A DNA stretch of 64,000 nucleotides from positions 2,480,001 through 2,544,000 of the forward strand of contig NZ_AP022561.1 in the NCBI RefSeq assembly GCF_010726245.1. Direction: 5' to 3'. This DNA is from Mycolicibacterium aichiense (GTDB lineage Bacteria; Actinomycetota; Actinomycetes; Mycobacteriales; Mycobacteriaceae). Below the pieces are notes generated by a model. The model had not been told where the DNA came from. It saw only the letters and a program-made list of their open reading frames with translations, and searched no databases. This document shows positions 41,733-52,966 of this stretch, in pieces. A program made the position numbers and the translations under genes. The first letter of the stretch is position 1; the number at the start of each line of letters is the position of its first letter.

Positions 41733-44700
41733 GTGCGTCAGACATCTGTCACCCCCATCGCCGTAGTCGGCATGGCGTGCCGGTTGCCCGGTGGTATCGA
41801 CTCTCCTCACAAGCTGTGGGAAGCGTTGCTCGACGGTGCCGATCTGGTCACTGAAGTTCCGGCCGACCGGTGGGATGCTGACGACCTCTATGACCCGGAG
41901 CCCGGCGTGCCCGGCCGTTCGGTGTCGAAGTGGGGCGCCTTCATCGATGACGTCACCGGTTTCGATCCCGACTTCTTCGGCATCAACGAGCGCGAGGCCA
42001 CCGCGATGGACCCGCAGCACCGGGTGCTGCTGGAGACCAGCTGGGAGGCCGTCGAGCAGGCGGGATTCACCCCGTCCTCGCTGTCGGGCACGTCGACCGG
42101 TGTCTTCATCGGAATGTCCCACGACGACTACGCCATGGTCACCAGCGACGCCGGCGCCTTCGACCAGGCCTATGCCTTCACCGGCAACCCGTTCAGCATG
42201 GCCTCGGGCCGGATCTCACACGCGCTCGGTCTGCACGGCCCTGCGCTGACCACCGACACCGCCTGCTCATCGAGTCTGGTCGCGGTGCATCAGGCCTGCC
42301 GCAGCCTGCACGAGGGCGAGAGCGACATGGCATTGGCCGGCGGCGTCATGCTGATGCTGGACCAGCGCCTCTACGCCTCGTCGTCGGGGCAGGGCATGCT
42401 GTCGCCGACCGGACGCTGCCACTCCTTCGACGTCGCCGCCGACGGTTTCGTCCGCTCCGAGGGCTGCGGCATCGTCGTCCTCAAGCGTCTCGACGACGCG
42501 CAGCGTGACGGCGATCGGGTGCTCGCCGTCATCAAGAGCACCGCCTCCAATCAGGATGGCCGCACCGAGAACATCCTGACCCCCTCGCGCGACGCCCAGG
42601 TCTCCGTCTTCCAGGCCGCGCTGGACGCGGCCGGCGTCGACCCCACCACCGTGGGCATGGTCGAGGCGCACGGCACCGGCACCCCGGTCGGGGACACCAT
42701 CGAGTTCAACAGCGTCTCCACCGTCTACGGCACCGCCGGACCCTGCGCGCTGACCTCGGTCAAGAGCAACTTCGGCCATGCCGAGTCCGCGGCGGGCGTC
42801 CTCGGCCTGATGAAAGCCGTCCTGGCCGTGCATCACGGCGTTGTGCCCCGCAACGTGCACTTCACCCAGCTGTCCGAGAAGAACGCCAAGGTCGAGACGG
42901 GCATGTTCGTCCCGACCGAGAACATCCCGTGGCCCAAGGACAACGGACCGCGCCGCGCCGGCGTCTCGTCCTACGGCATGTCGGGCACCAACGTGCACGC
43001 GATCCTCGAGCAAGCCCCCGAGGCCCCCGTGGTCGTCGAGTCCGCCAAGCCCGACGGCGCGAAGGAGCTGCTGGTTTTCCCGGTGTGCTCCAGCTCGGTC
43101 GAGGAGCTGCGCAACACCGCCGCGCGCCTGGCCGACTGGGTCGAGACCGCCGGTGAGGACCTGTCGCTGCGGGACCTGGGCTACACGCTGTCCCGACGTC
43201 GCGGACACCGTCCGCTGCGCACCTCGGTCATCGCCGACGACCGCGCCGAACTGATCGCAGGCCTGCGCCAGGTCGCCGAGGGCGACGACCCGTTCCAGCC
43301 GGCCGTGGGTCACGACGACCGCGGCCCGGTGTGGATCTTCTCCGGCCAGGGCTCGCAGTGGGCTTCGATGGGTACCGGTCTGCTGGCCACCCAGCCGGTC
43401 TTCGCCGCGAAGATCGCCGAGATCGAGCCGCTGATCGCCGCCGAGTCCGACTTCTCGGTCACCGAGGCGATGACCGCTCCGGAAACCGTCGAGGGCATCC
43501 ATCGCGTCCAGCCCACGATCTTCGCCGTCCAGGTTGCGATGGCCGCCACGATGCGCTCCTACGGAGTTCAGCCCGGCGCGGTCATCGGCCACTCGTTGGG
43601 TGAGGTCGCCGCCGCCGTCGTCTCCGGTGCGCTGTCCCTGGAGGACGGCGTCAAGGTCATCTGCCGTCGTTCGCTGCTGTGCCTGCGGCTGGCCGGCGGG
43701 GGAGCGATGGCGTCGGTCGAGATGCCCGCGCAGCAGGTCCGTGAAGAGCTCGAGCAGCAGGGCATCGAGGACGTGGTGGTCGCCGTCGTGGCGTCGCCCA
43801 AGTCGACGGTGATCGGTGGCGACACCGAGATCGTGCGCCGGATCGTCGCGGGCTGGGAAGCACGCGAGATCATGGCCCGCGAGGTCAACGTCGATGTGGC
43901 GTCGCACTCGCCGCAGGTCGACCCGATCCTCGACGAGCTGTCCGAGATGCTCGACGACATCAGCCCGATGGCCCCCGAGGTGCCCTACTACTCGGCCACC
44001 TCGTTCGACCCGCGTGAACAGCCGTACTGCGACGCCGACTACTGGGTCGACAACCTGCGCCACACGGTCCGGTTCTCGGCCGCCGTGCAGACCGCGCTGG
44101 AAGACGGCTTCCGGGTGTTCGGTGAGCTGTCCCCGCATCCGCTGCTGATCCGCGCGATCGACCAGACTGCCGCCACGCTGGACATCTCCGTCGCCGCGCT
44201 GGCCGGGATGCGCCGCGGCCAGGACGTGCCGCACGGTATGGGCGAATTCCTCGGTGACCTGTACTCCGCGGGCGCCAAGGTCGACTTCTCGGTGCTGTAC
44301 CCGGTCGGCCGCCTGGTCGATGCCCCGCTGCCCACCTGGGCGCACCGCAACCTGGTGCTGATCCCGGACGGCGCGGAGAACCAGACCCGCGGCACCCACC
44401 TGGTCGCAGCCCACCCGCTGCTGGGGTCGCACGTCCGGCTGCTTGAGGAGCCCGAGCGCCACGCGTGGGCGGCCGAGGTCGGCACCGGTGCGCACCCGTG
44501 GCTGGTCGATCACCAGATCAACAACGTCGCCGCGCTGCCCGGCGCGGCCTACTGCGAGATGGCACTGGCTGCCGCTCGCACCATCTTCGGCGACGACGCC
44601 GAGGTCCGCGACGTCACGTTCGACGCGATGCTGCTGCTCAAGGATCTGACCCCGGTCAGCGCCACCGCCTCGGCGGAAGCACCCGGCGTCCTGCAGTTCA

Positions 44701-47700
44701 TGGTCGAGACCGATATCGACGGCGAACGTGAGCAGCGCGCCAGTGCGGTGCTGACCGCGCGTGAGGCCGGTGAGCAGCCGCAGCCCTACGACATGGATGC
44801 GCTGCAGACCGCTCATCCCACCCGCGCCGACGGCGACGGTGTGCGGCAGTGGTTCGACGGCCGCGGTGTCCAGTTCGGTCCGGCCTTCACCGCGCTGCAG
44901 GCTGTCAACGCCGCCGACGAGAACGCCGACACCGTGCTGGCCGAGATCGGTCTGCCGACGTCGATCCGCAACCAGCAGACCTCCTACGGCGTTCACCCCG
45001 CGCTGCTCGACGCCTGCTTCCAGTCGGTCGCGGCCCACCCGGGTGTGCAGGCCTCGGGTACCGGCGCACTGCTGCTGCCGCTCGGCGTCGACCGCTTGCG
45101 TGTGCACGGCCCGGTGCGCAACGCCCGCTACTGCCTGACCCGGGTCACCTCGCTGGACGGCTCCACGGTCCAAGCCGACATCGACCTGCTCGACGACTAC
45201 GGCACGGTGCTGTTCACCGTCGAGGGTCTGCGTATGGGCAGCGGCATGTCCGAGAGCAACGAAGGCGACCGGGTGCTCAACGAGCGGCTGCTCGGCATCG
45301 AGTGGCGCCAGCATCAGCTCGCCGAGGTCACCCAGAACAACTCCGCGACCTGGCTGCTGGTCAGCACCTCTGACACCGTCGACCTGCTGGCCTCGGCGCT
45401 CACCGATGCACTCAAGCTCAACGATGCCGACGTCACCACGATGTCCTGGCCGCAGCAGACCGACCATGCCGGCAACGCCGAGCGGCTGGCGTCGTACTTC
45501 TCCGAGGGCGGGTTCGACAACGTCGTCGTGGTGTCGCCGGCACGCATTGCCGGCTGTCCGGAAGAGCAGATGCCGCTGCGCGGGGGAGAGCAGGTTCGCC
45601 ACCTGGTCCGGATCGCCCGCGAGCTCGCGGACACTGCAGGCGAGCCGCCGCGGTTGTACGTCGTCACCCGCAACGCCCAGACGGTGCTGGCCGACGACCG
45701 CCCCAATCTCGAGCAGGCCGGCCTGCGGGGTCTGCTGCGCGTGATCGGCGCCGAGTACCCGCAGCTGCGGCCCAGCCAGATCGACGTCGACGACGACGTG
45801 GACGCCAAGCTGGTGGCCCGCGCACTGCTGACCGGTTCGGAGGAGGACGAGACCGCCTTCCGCGCCGGCGAGTGGTACACCGCGCACCTGTTCCCGAGCC
45901 CGCTGCGGCCGGACGAGCGCTACACCACCGTCGTCGACCACTCCCGTGACGGCATGCGCCTGGAGATCCGCGTCCCCGGTGACATGCAGACCCTGGAGCT
46001 GGCGGCATTCGACCGGATCCCGCCCGGGCCGGGTCAGATCGAGGTCGCGGTCACCGCATCCAGCCTGAACTTCGCCGACGTGCTGTTGGCCTTCGGCCGC
46101 TACCCGAGCTTCGAGGGACTGCACCCGCAGCTTGGCATCGACTTCGCCGGTGTGGTCACCGCGGTCGGTCCTGACGTCACCTCGCACCGGGTCGGCGACC
46201 ACGTCGGCGGCATGTCGCCCAACGGCTGCTGGGGCACGTTCGTGACCTGCGACGCCGACGTGGCCGTCACGCTGCCGGCGGGTCTGCGCGACGATCAGGC
46301 CGCAGCGGTGTCCACCGCGTCGGCGACCGCCTGGTACAGCCTGGTCGACCTGGCCAAGATCAAGGCCGGGGACAAGGTGCTGATCCACTCCGCGACCGGC
46401 GGTGTGGGCCAGGCCGCGATCGCGATCGCCCGCCACTTCGGTGCGGAGATCTTCGCCACCGCGGGCACCGAGGAGCGCCGCGACATCCTGCGCGGGATGG
46501 GCATCAGCCACGTGTACGACTCGCGCAGCGCCGCCTTCGGCGAGGAGATCCGCCGGGACACCGACGGCTACGGCGTGGACATCGTGCTGAACTCGCTGAC
46601 CGGCGCCTCCCAGCGGGCCGGCGTCGACCTGCTGGCCTTCGGTGGACGGTTCGTCGAGATCGGCAAGAAGGACATCTACGGCGACACCCGCCTCGGGCTG
46701 TTCCCGTTCCGCAAGAACCTGTCCTTCTACGGCGTCGATCTGGCGCTGATGGCCACCACGCATCCCGCGCAGATCCGCGAGCTGCTGAACACCGTCTACC
46801 GGATGACCGCCGACGGTGTGCTGCCACAGCCGGAGACCACGCACTACCCGCTGGCCGACGCGGCCACCGCCATCCGGGTGATGGGTGCCGCCGAGCACAC
46901 CGGCAAGCTGCTGCTGTCGGTGCCCAAGGTGGGTCATAGCAGCGTCGTGGTGCCACCGGAGCAGGCCAAGGTGTTCCGCCGCGACGGCTCGTACATCATC
47001 ACCGGCGGCCTCGGCGGGCTCGGCTTGTTCCTCGCCTCCAAGATGGCTGACGCCGGCTGCGGCCGGATCGTGCTGAACTCGCGGTCGGAGCCGAAGCCGG
47101 AGGCGCTGGTCGAGATCGAGCGCATGCGGTCCGCCGGAACGCAGGTCGAGGTCGTCAGCGGCGACATCGCGCTCTCGGAGACGGTCGATCGCCTGGTGAC
47201 CGTCGCCACCGCGACCGGTATGGCCGTGCGTGGCGTGCTGCACGCGGCCGCCGTCGTCGAGGACGCCATCCTGCCCAACATCAGCGACGAGCTGATCGAC
47301 CGGGACTGGGCCCCGAAGGTCTACGGCGCCTGGCACCTGCACAGGGCCACCACCGCGCAGCCGCTGGACTGGTTCTGCTCGTTCTCCTCGGCGGCCGCCC
47401 TGATGGGCTCGCCGGGACAGGGCGCCTACGCGGCGGCCAACAGCTGGCTCGACGGCTTCACCCACTGGCGTCGTTCACAGGGTCTGCCCGCCACGGCGAT
47501 CGCGTGGGCGGCGTGGGACGAGATCGGTGCGGGCAAGCATCTGGCCGCCTCCGGCGACACCACGATGATCAGCCCGGACGAGGGTGCCCGCGCCTTCGAG
47601 GCGCTGCTGCGCCACGACCGCGCCTACAGCGGCTACGCGCCGATGATCGGGACGCCGTGGCTGACCGATCTGGCTGCCCGCAGCCCGTTCGCCGAGGCGT

Positions 47701-48020
47701 TCAAGGCCAGCGGCGACCGTCCTGCCGACACCAGCACGTTCCGGGCGGAGTTGCACGAGCTGCCGGTCGAGGAATGGCCGACTCGGGTGCGTCGTCTGGT
47801 ATCCGAGCAGCTCAGCCTGATTTTGCGTCGCTCGATTGATCCGGACCGGCCGATTTCCGAATACGGTCTGGACTCACTGGGCAACCTAGAACTGAGAACG
47901 CGTATCGAAACTGAAACGGGAATACGCGTCCGATCGATGGACATAACGACTGTCCGGTCGCTGGCCGAGAGCCTGTGCGAAACACTGGCCGGCGTCATCA
48001 CGTCAGCTGCATCCCGCTAA
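41733..48020 (+). CDS. Mycocerosic-acid-synthase-like type I polyketide synthase
   Basis: 2095 residues. Domain order KS-AT-DH-ER-KR-ACP, the fully reducing iterative Mas/Pks2/Pks5 layout. Catalytic points: KS C178 in TDTACSSSL with later EAHGTGT and [12 protein letters not shown]621 in GHSLGE, with VASHSP that fits methylmalonyl-CoA choice; DH H927 in [15 protein letters not shown] nucleotide motif from about 1554 (ATGGVGQAA); KR motif near 1755 (ITGGLGGLG); ACP S2048 in YGLDSLG. No thioesterase, as usual, since a Pap protein removes the product. The GTG start follows AAGAGAGGTG. Likely makes methyl-branched fatty acids for an envelope glycolipid. Closest in kind to Pks5, but paralogue choice is uncertain. 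Confidence 0.93.
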   Translation: MRQTSVTPIAVVGMACRLPGGIDSPHKLWEALLDGADLVTEVPADRWDADDLYDPEPGVPGRSVSKWGAFIDDVTGFDPDFFGINEREATAMDPQHRVLLETSWEAVEQAGFTPSSLSGTSTGVFIGMSHDDYAMVTSDAGAFDQAYAFTGNPFSMASGRISHALGLHGPALTTDTACSSSLVAVHQACRSLHEGESDMALAGGVMLMLDQRLYASSSGQGMLSPTGRCHSFDVAADGFVRSEGCGIVVLKRLDDAQRDGDRVLAVIKSTASNQDGRTENILTPSRDAQVSVFQAALDAAGVDPTTVGMVEAHGTGTPVGDTIEFNSVSTVYGTAGPCALTSVKSNFGHAESAAGVLGLMKAVLAVHHGVVPRNVHFTQLSEKNAKVETGMFVPTENIPWPKDNGPRRAGVSSYGMSGTNVHAILEQAPEAPVVVESAKPDGAKELLVFPVCSSSVEELRNTAARLADWVETAGEDLSLRDLGYTLSRRRGHRPLRTSVIADDRAELIAGLRQVAEGDDPFQPAVGHDDRGPVWIFSGQGSQWASMGTGLLATQPVFAAKIAEIEPLIAAESDFSVTEAMTAPETVEGIHRVQPTIFAVQVAMAATMRSYGVQPGAVIGHSLGEVAAAVVSGALSLEDGVKVICRRSLLCLRLAGGGAMASVEMPAQQVREELEQQGIEDVVVAVVASPKSTVIGGDTEIVRRIVAGWEAREIMAREVNVDVASHSPQVDPILDELSEMLDDISPMAPEVPYYSATSFDPREQPYCDADYWVDNLRHTVRFSAAVQTALEDGFRVFGELSPHPLLIRAIDQTAATLDISVAALAGMRRGQDVPHGMGEFLGDLYSAGAKVDFSVLYPVGRLVDAPLPTWAHRNLVLIPDGAENQTRGTHLVAAHPLLGSHVRLLEEPERHAWAAEVGTGAHPWLVDHQINNVAALPGAAYCEMALAAARTIFGDDAEVRDVTFDAMLLLKDLTPVSATASAEAPGVLQFMVETDIDGEREQRASAVLTAREAGEQPQPYDMDALQTAHPTRADGDGVRQWFDGRGVQFGPAFTALQAVNAADENADTVLAEIGLPTSIRNQQTSYGVHPALLDACFQSVAAHPGVQASGTGALLLPLGVDRLRVHGPVRNARYCLTRVTSLDGSTVQADIDLLDDYGTVLFTVEGLRMGSGMSESNEGDRVLNERLLGIEWRQHQLAEVTQNNSATWLLVSTSDTVDLLASALTDALKLNDADVTTMSWPQQTDHAGNAERLASYFSEGGFDNVVVVSPARIAGCPEEQMPLRGGEQVRHLVRIARELADTAGEPPRLYVVTRNAQTVLADDRPNLEQAGLRGLLRVIGAEYPQLRPSQIDVDDDVDAKLVARALLTGSEEDETAFRAGEWYTAHLFPSPLRPDERYTTVVDHSRDGMRLEIRVPGDMQTLELAAFDRIPPGPGQIEVAVTASSLNFADVLLAFGRYPSFEGLHPQLGIDFAGVVTAVGPDVTSHRVGDHVGGMSPNGCWGTFVTCDADVAVTLPAGLRDDQAAAVSTASATAWYSLVDLAKIKAGDKVLIHSATGGVGQAAIAIARHFGAEIFATAGTEERRDILRGMGISHVYDSRSAAFGEEIRRDTDGYGVDIVLNSLTGASQRAGVDLLAFGGRFVEIGKKDIYGDTRLGLFPFRKNLSFYGVDLALMATTHPAQIRELLNTVYRMTADGVLPQPETTHYPLADAATAIRVMGAAEHTGKLLLSVPKVGHSSVVVPPEQAKVFRRDGSYIITGGLGGLGLFLASKMADAGCGRIVLNSRSEPKPEALVEIERMRSAGTQVEVVSGDIALSETVDRLVTVATATGMAVRGVLHAAAVVEDAILPNISDELIDRDWAPKVYGAWHLHRATTAQPLDWFCSFSSAAALMGSPGQGAYAAANSWLDGFTHWRRSQGLPATAIAWAAWDEIGAGKHLAASGDTTMISPDEGARAFEALLRHDRAYSGYAPMIGTPWLTDLAARSPFAEAFKASGDRPADTSTFRAELHELPVEEWPTRVRRLVSEQLSLILRRSIDPDRPISEYGLDSLGNLELRTRIETETGIRVRSMDITTVRSLAESLCETLAGVITSAASR

Positions 48021-48042
48021 CTGGGTCGAAGGGGTATTTAGG

Positions 48043-49497
48043 GTGGTTGCACTTACCGCAATCCATGACTGGGTGGACGCGCCAGGCAAGGTCGTGTCGT
48101 GGAGCCCGTCACCGGCGTGCCTGAAGAAGGTTCAGGACGCACCGGTCAGCGATGTGCCTGCGAGCTACCAGCAGGGTCAGCACATTCGCAGCTACCGCAA
48201 TCACACGGCCAACGGCCTGGAGATGGCGCGGCTGCTGATCCCGGCGTGGAACATGCCGGGCAAGTGCGACGTGCGCGCGATGACGTTCGTCATAAACGCC
48301 TACCTGCGCCGGCATGACACCTTCCACAGCTGGTTCGAGTTCGTCGCCGACGACAACGGCTCCGACCGGCTGGTCCGCCACACGGTGGAGAACCCGAACG
48401 ACATCCAGTTCGTGGCCACCAAGCACGGCGAGATGAACTCCGCGCAGTGGAAGAAGCACGTGCTCGACACCCCGAGCCCGCTGGAGTGGGACTGCTTCCG
48501 GTTCGGGGTGATCCAGCGTGACGATCACTTCACGTTCTATGTGAGCGTCGATCACCTGCACGCCGACGCGATGCTGATGATGGCGCTGTTCGTGGAGATG
48601 CACATGAACTACGAGGCCCTGGCCGGCGGCGGCGCGCCGCTGCGCCTGCCCGAGGCAGGCAGCTACCAGGACTACTGCGCGCGGCAGCATGACTACACCG
48701 AGCAGCTGACCATGGATTCGCCTGATGTCCGCGGCTGGCTGGACTTCCTGGAGAGCAACGGCGGCACCATGCCGACGTTCCCGCTGCCGTTGGGGGATCC
48801 GTCGGTGCACTGCAGCGGTGACCTGCTCACCGTGCAGCTGATGGACGAGCACGAGACAGATCGCTTCGAGTCTGCCTGCACGTCGGCCGGCGTGCGCTTC
48901 ATCGGCGGCGTGTTCGCCGCCGCCGCGCTTGCCCACCGGCAGCTGACCGGCGACGACGACTACTACGTCATCACCCCGACCACCACCCGCAGCACGCCCG
49001 CGGAGTTCATGACCACGGGCTGGTTCACCGGCGTCGTTCCGCTGTCGGTGCCGGTCGCCGCCCGTAACTTCGCCGAGGTCGCCCGCGCGGCACAGGAGTC
49101 CTTCGACTCGGGCATGCCGCTGGCCAATGTGCCGATCGAGCGGGTCTACGAGCTCGCCGACACCGAGGAGACCCCCCGCATCCGGCCGGCCGGACCCGGC
49201 GTCCCGATGCTGTCCTACCTCGACGTGGGTCTGCCGCCGCTGAACCCGGTGATCATGTCCCAGTGGTATGCGCGGGGCGGTCACATCTACACCGATCTGG
49301 GTGCGGCCAACCAGGTCGGCATGTGGGTCAACCGTCGTGCTACCGGCACGATCATCACCGTTGCCTACCCGGACAACCCGATCGCCCGCGAGTCGGTCGC
49401 CGAGTTCGTCGAGCTGATGAAGTGCATCTATCTCCGGGTGGCCGACGGCCGTTCCGAGCTGGTCTCGTCGTCTCGCGTGCCCATCGCGACGGTCTGA
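48043..49497 (+). CDS. PapA-type polyketide-associated acyltransferase
   Basis: 484 residues, condensation-domain fold. The active-site motif reads DHLHADA (H171 to D175), so the HxxxD core is kept, but the usual final Gly of HxxxDG is Ala. PapA proteins move the polyketide chain from the PKS ACP to a sugar or diol. It starts 22 bases after the PKS, so they are one transcription unit. Similar pks-papA pairs occur in sulfolipid, trehalose polyphleate and lipooligosaccharide loci; the location near ileS resembles the Pks5-PapA4 region of M. tuberculosis. Confidence 0.9.
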   Translation: MVALTAIHDWVDAPGKVVSWSPSPACLKKVQDAPVSDVPASYQQGQHIRSYRNHTANGLEMARLLIPAWNMPGKCDVRAMTFVINAYLRRHDTFHSWFEFVADDNGSDRLVRHTVENPNDIQFVATKHGEMNSAQWKKHVLDTPSPLEWDCFRFGVIQRDDHFTFYVSVDHLHADAMLMMALFVEMHMNYEALAGGGAPLRLPEAGSYQDYCARQHDYTEQLTMDSPDVRGWLDFLESNGGTMPTFPLPLGDPSVHCSGDLLTVQLMDEHETDRFESACTSAGVRFIGGVFAAAALAHRQLTGDDDYYVITPTTTRSTPAEFMTTGWFTGVVPLSVPVAARNFAEVARAAQESFDSGMPLANVPIERVYELADTEETPRIRPAGPGVPMLSYLDVGLPPLNPVIMSQWYARGGHIYTDLGAANQVGMWVNRRATGTIITVAYPDNPIARESVAEFVELMKCIYLRVADGRSELVSSSRVPIATV

Positions 49498-49501
49498 CGC
49501 G

Positions 49502-50857
49502 GTGGGGAAGCCCAAACCTGACAACGTCGTGCCCTACGCCGATCAGGCGTTGTTGTTGGCGCTGCGTGGCGCCGGCCAAGAGGCCGTCATGCAGCTCATC
49601 TGGATCTACGAGCACCCTTTAGACCTCGACGGCGTTCGGCGATTCCATCAGAACTTCGGCCACGGACTCGTCGGCAGGTTGGTCGAGACCTCACCGCTGC
49701 CGTTCGGTCGGCATCGCTGGGTGTCGGTCGCCGGTCCGCAGGTGCCGCTGGAGATCGCCGAGCGGTCGCGGCCCCGGGAAGAACTGTGGGACTGGGCGCA
49801 TGAGCAGGTGGAGTTGCCGCTCGACCCCGAGTACTCGCCGGCCTGGCGGATAGGCGTCCAGTCGTTCGACGACGGGACGAGCGCCGTGAGCCTGGTGGTG
49901 TCGCACACCGTCGTCGACGGCGGCGGGGTGGTGGCGTCGGTCATCGCCGCGGTGCACGGCGCCGGCAAGGATCTCGGGTATCCGCTCCGGAATTCCCGCA
50001 CCCGCTCACGCGCGGTGCTGCAGGATCTGCGTCAGCTCGGGTCGGATCTGCCGGAGATCGGGCGGACGCTGGTCAAGGCGGTCAAGGTCGCAACCCGCCG
50101 CAAGGACGAGCTGGTGCGGCCCAGCGAGCCGGTGTCGGCGCCCACCCACGGTGGCGGTCAGTCGGTCATGATTGCGTTCACGACGGCGGTCATCGACAAA
50201 GAACTGTGGGATCAGCGGGCGAAAGACCTTGGCGGGAACCATTTTTCGCTGGTTGCCGGGTTCGCCGGCAAGCTGGCGCAGAACCTCGGCCGAACCCGTT
50301 CGAGCGACGGTGCTGCGACGCTGATGATCCCGGTCAGCGAGCGGGACAGCCCCGGCGACACCGGCGGCAACGTCGTGACGATCGCCAACGTGACGTTCGA
50401 CCCGGGCCCGGTCGCCAAGGATCTCTCCGGCGCTCGTTCGGCGATCAAGAAGGGTTTGATCACCGCGCGCGAGAAGCCCGACGAGATGGTCGAGCTGCTC
50501 CCGCTGATTCCGTTCCTGCCCAAGCGGGCGATGGGTCGGATGGCCGACATGGCCTTCAACTTCTCCGCCGACGTGCCGGTGTCGTGTTCGAACATGGGTG
50601 ACGTCCCCGACGATCTGCTGCAGCTCGACGGAACACCGAGCGAGCGCTTCTACTTCGGTGGCGTCGACCGCAACCTCACCCTCGACGTCCTCGAACGGCG
50701 GCGCGGCCTGATGACGGTGGCGTCGGCTCGCGTCGGCGGTATGGTCATCGTTCCCGTGATGAGTTACCAACCGGGCGCCGACAACTCACGTCACCGCCTG
50801 CGTGAGGTGATCGCCCAGACCCTGGCAGAGTTCGACCTGTCCGGCATCGTCGAGTGA
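49502..50857 (+). CDS. Condensation/WS-DGAT-fold acyltransferase, copy 1
   Basis: 451 residues. The motif SHTVVDGGG (H135 to D139-G140) is a full HxxxDG active site, and a late SCSNMGDVP resembles the SNxPGP-type element of WS/DGAT proteins. Soluble, no signal peptide. The GTG starts four bases after papA. It is a paralogue of the next gene: both share an N-terminal block (copy 1 IYEHPLDLDGVRRFHQNF, copy 2 VYEHPVDLEGLRRFHRN), the SPLPFGR(H/P)RW motif, and similar C-termini. An additional acylation of the same lipid is a reasonable role, but substrate is unknown. Confidence 0.82.
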   Translation: MGKPKPDNVVPYADQALLLALRGAGQEAVMQLIWIYEHPLDLDGVRRFHQNFGHGLVGRLVETSPLPFGRHRWVSVAGPQVPLEIAERSRPREELWDWAHEQVELPLDPEYSPAWRIGVQSFDDGTSAVSLVVSHTVVDGGGVVASVIAAVHGAGKDLGYPLRNSRTRSRAVLQDLRQLGSDLPEIGRTLVKAVKVATRRKDELVRPSEPVSAPTHGGGQSVMIAFTTAVIDKELWDQRAKDLGGNHFSLVAGFAGKLAQNLGRTRSSDGAATLMIPVSERDSPGDTGGNVVTIANVTFDPGPVAKDLSGARSAIKKGLITAREKPDEMVELLPLIPFLPKRAMGRMADMAFNFSADVPVSCSNMGDVPDDLLQLDGTPSERFYFGGVDRNLTLDVLERRRGLMTVASARVGGMVIVPVMSYQPGADNSRHRLREVIAQTLAEFDLSGIVE

Positions 50858-50866
50858 GGTTACGCA

Positions 50867-52183
50867 GTGAGTGCTGAGTCGCAAGAACATCTTCTCGAGT
50901 TCTTCGATCAGACGGCCTTCGAGCTGATGCGTGCCACCGGTCGCGGGCAGCTCATGCAAGCCGTGTGGGTGTACGAACATCCGGTCGACCTCGAAGGGCT
51001 GCGACGCTTCCACCGCAATATCGCCGACTCGCTCGGCGGCCGGCGCATCGAGCGCTCGCCGCTGCCGTTCGGCAGGCCGCGGTGGGTCCAGCCCCGCGAG
51101 GCGCCGTCGGAGATCAAGTTCAACGAGACGCCGCGCCCGCGTGACGAACTCATGGACTGGGCCGACGAGCTCGCGACGCTCCCGATCGACCCCGAACACG
51201 GCCCCACCTGGTACCTGGTGGTCCAACCGTCGCATGTGATCGGCGACGGCACCGCCGCGGGGCTGGCGATCTTCGAGGCGGTCACCGGCAATGTCCGCGA
51301 CGGCGGATATGGCCGCCCTGGCTCGCGGCCGCGGCGCCAGGCGCTGGCCGCCGACGCACGCCAGGCACTGCGAGACCTGCCCGAGACGCGTCGTGCGCTG
51401 GCCGTCGGCGCGAAGCTGCTGTGGAGCAAGCGACGGGACGTGATCGGTTCCCGCAAAAAGCGCGTCGATCGATCCGGCCTGGACGAGATCGTCCACGTGC
51501 CCTCGGTGGCCGCCTTCGTCGACATGGCCGAGTGGGATGCCCGTGCGGAAAGCCTTGGCGGCAATAGCTATTCGCTGCTCGTCGGCGTCACCGCCAAGGT
51601 CGCCGAGCGGTTGGGCCGGCGCCGCAAGTCCGACGGCGCGGTGACGCTGGTCATCGCGATCAACCTGCGGGAGAGCCTCGAGGACGACCGTGCACTGGCC
51701 ATGGCCTTCGCCAACGCCACCGTCGACCCGGAGAAGGTGACCGTCGACCTGACCGAGTCGCGCGCCGTCGTGCGGGAGTCACGGCAGATGGCCAAGGAAC
51801 AGACCGACCCGGCGATGCAGCTCTTCCCGTTGATGCCATGGCTGCCTCAGGTCGCCGTCAAGGGAGTGGCCGAGCTGTTGTTCTCCTATTCCGAGGACCT
51901 GCCGGTGTCCTGCTCGAACCTCGGGGATCTGCCTCCGCAGATCGCTCAGGTCGACGGCACAACGGCGGAGAAGGTCGTCCTGAGGGCCCTCGACCAGAAC
52001 GTGACGCGGCGCGAGATCGAACGGTCGCACGGCCAGCTTGTCGTGGTATCCGCGCGGATCAACGGCAAGGTCGTGATCTCGATCGAGGCCTACGAGATCG
52101 GCGCCGAGAACACCAAGCGGCGACTGCGGGGCCTGGTGGATGAGACGCTGACCGAATTCGGGCTCAACGCCGTCATCGAGTGA
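50867..52183 (+). CDS. Condensation/WS-DGAT-fold acyltransferase, copy 2
   Basis: 438 residues, tandem paralogue of the gene before it. Active-site motif PSHVIGDGTAAG (H123 to D127-G128) is intact, as is SCSNLGDLP near residue 345. GTG 50867 follows nine bases after copy 1. Both copies have diverged a good deal, suggesting an old duplication and separate acceptor positions or acyl chains. The gene ends nine bases before the convergent GAP-like gene. Annotators often call such proteins wax ester synthase/DGAT; triacylglycerol synthesis is less likely here given the PKS-PapA context. Confidence 0.82.
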   Translation: MSAESQEHLLEFFDQTAFELMRATGRGQLMQAVWVYEHPVDLEGLRRFHRNIADSLGGRRIERSPLPFGRPRWVQPREAPSEIKFNETPRPRDELMDWADELATLPIDPEHGPTWYLVVQPSHVIGDGTAAGLAIFEAVTGNVRDGGYGRPGSRPRRQALAADARQALRDLPETRRALAVGAKLLWSKRRDVIGSRKKRVDRSGLDEIVHVPSVAAFVDMAEWDARAESLGGNSYSLLVGVTAKVAERLGRRRKSDGAVTLVIAINLRESLEDDRALAMAFANATVDPEKVTVDLTESRAVVRESRQMAKEQTDPAMQLFPLMPWLPQVAVKGVAELLFSYSEDLPVSCSNLGDLPPQIAQVDGTTAEKVVLRALDQNVTRREIERSHGQLVVVSARINGKVVISIEAYEIGAENTKRRLRGLVDETLTEFGLNAVIE

Positions 52184-52192
52184 GCCGCGGGG

Positions 52193-52921
52193 TCACAGGC
52201 CGTGCAGGCCGACCCCGATCAGGACCACACCGACCACCGCGACGAAGATGCCCGCATGTCTGCGGGTGCGCGTGCGGATCCAATCGTTGAAGCGCTGCAC
52301 CCACACCCGGGTCTTGGCCGGTGCCACCATGAAGCTGAGCAGCGGGATGACGGCCGCCCAACTGGCCAGCAACAGGAACGTGACCAGGGCAGCGGCCTGT
52401 TCGGCCGGCGGCGTCTTCGACGCGATGATCAGCGCCAGCAAGGCCATGTAGTCGACGCTCGGCATCGCCAGGGCGGCGCCGATGGACCCGGAGAACCAGG
52501 ACGATTCACCCTGCATGAAGGCGCGCACCTTGGTGGTCAGCCGCTTGAACCGGCCCGGCGCAAGTTCCTGCTCGACCTCCAGGACGCTCTCATTGGCGCC
52601 TCCGGCAGGCACCTCGGCCATCTCCTTGCGGGAGAACTGGCGCAACGGAATCTTGGACATGAGCAGGGCGCCGAGGAGCACGGCAACGACGCCGATGCCG
52701 ATCTGGATGAGCGCCGGATTGAGATCGGCCTTGCCCAGGAAGCTGTGATGGAAGATGAACAACACCGTGAAGCCCACGCTGAGGCTCATGGCCAGGCCGG
52801 TGCAGAGGAAGACCGCCAGGTGCCGAGCGGGCCGGGGCCGGGTCAGCAGCAGTGCGATCAGTGCGATGCGTGCGGGCTCGATGCTCACCGCGAGGCCGAG
52901 CAGCACCACGGTTGTCCACAC
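52193..52921 (-). CDS. GAP-like (Sap family) integral membrane protein for lipid export
   Basis: 242 residues with six predicted helices: two N-terminal hairpins, a charged cytosolic loop (about residues 98-135, KIPLRQFSRKEMAEV onward) and a C-terminal bundle. The N-terminal VVLLGLAVSIEPARIALIALLLTRPRPARHL is characteristic of the GAP/Sap family, first seen as needed for surface display of glycopeptidolipids and also present in sulfolipid and lipooligosaccharide loci. It would help move the locus product to the surface. GTG start at 52921. Confidence 0.88.
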   Translation of the reverse strand: MWTTVVLLGLAVSIEPARIALIALLLTRPRPARHLAVFLCTGLAMSLSVGFTVLFIFHHSFLGKADLNPALIQIGIGVVAVLLGALLMSKIPLRQFSRKEMAEVPAGGANESVLEVEQELAPGRFKRLTTKVRAFMQGESSWFSGSIGAALAMPSVDYMALLALIIASKTPPAEQAAALVTFLLLASWAAVIPLLSFMVAPAKTRVWVQRFNDWIRTRTRRHAGIFVAVVGVVLIGVGLHGL

Positions 52922-52966
52922 AACGCCGAATTCTACCTTGCCGGGAAGCGGCGGGCAGAGTGGACG

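Noticed and set aside
42267..47465. A minus-strand open frame of about 1,732 codons lying antisense to the PKS gene
   Set aside because: Shadow frame caused by high G+C third positions of the PKS codons. Composition is low-complexity Arg/Gly/Asp/Val and the sense strand has a full set of catalytic motifs.
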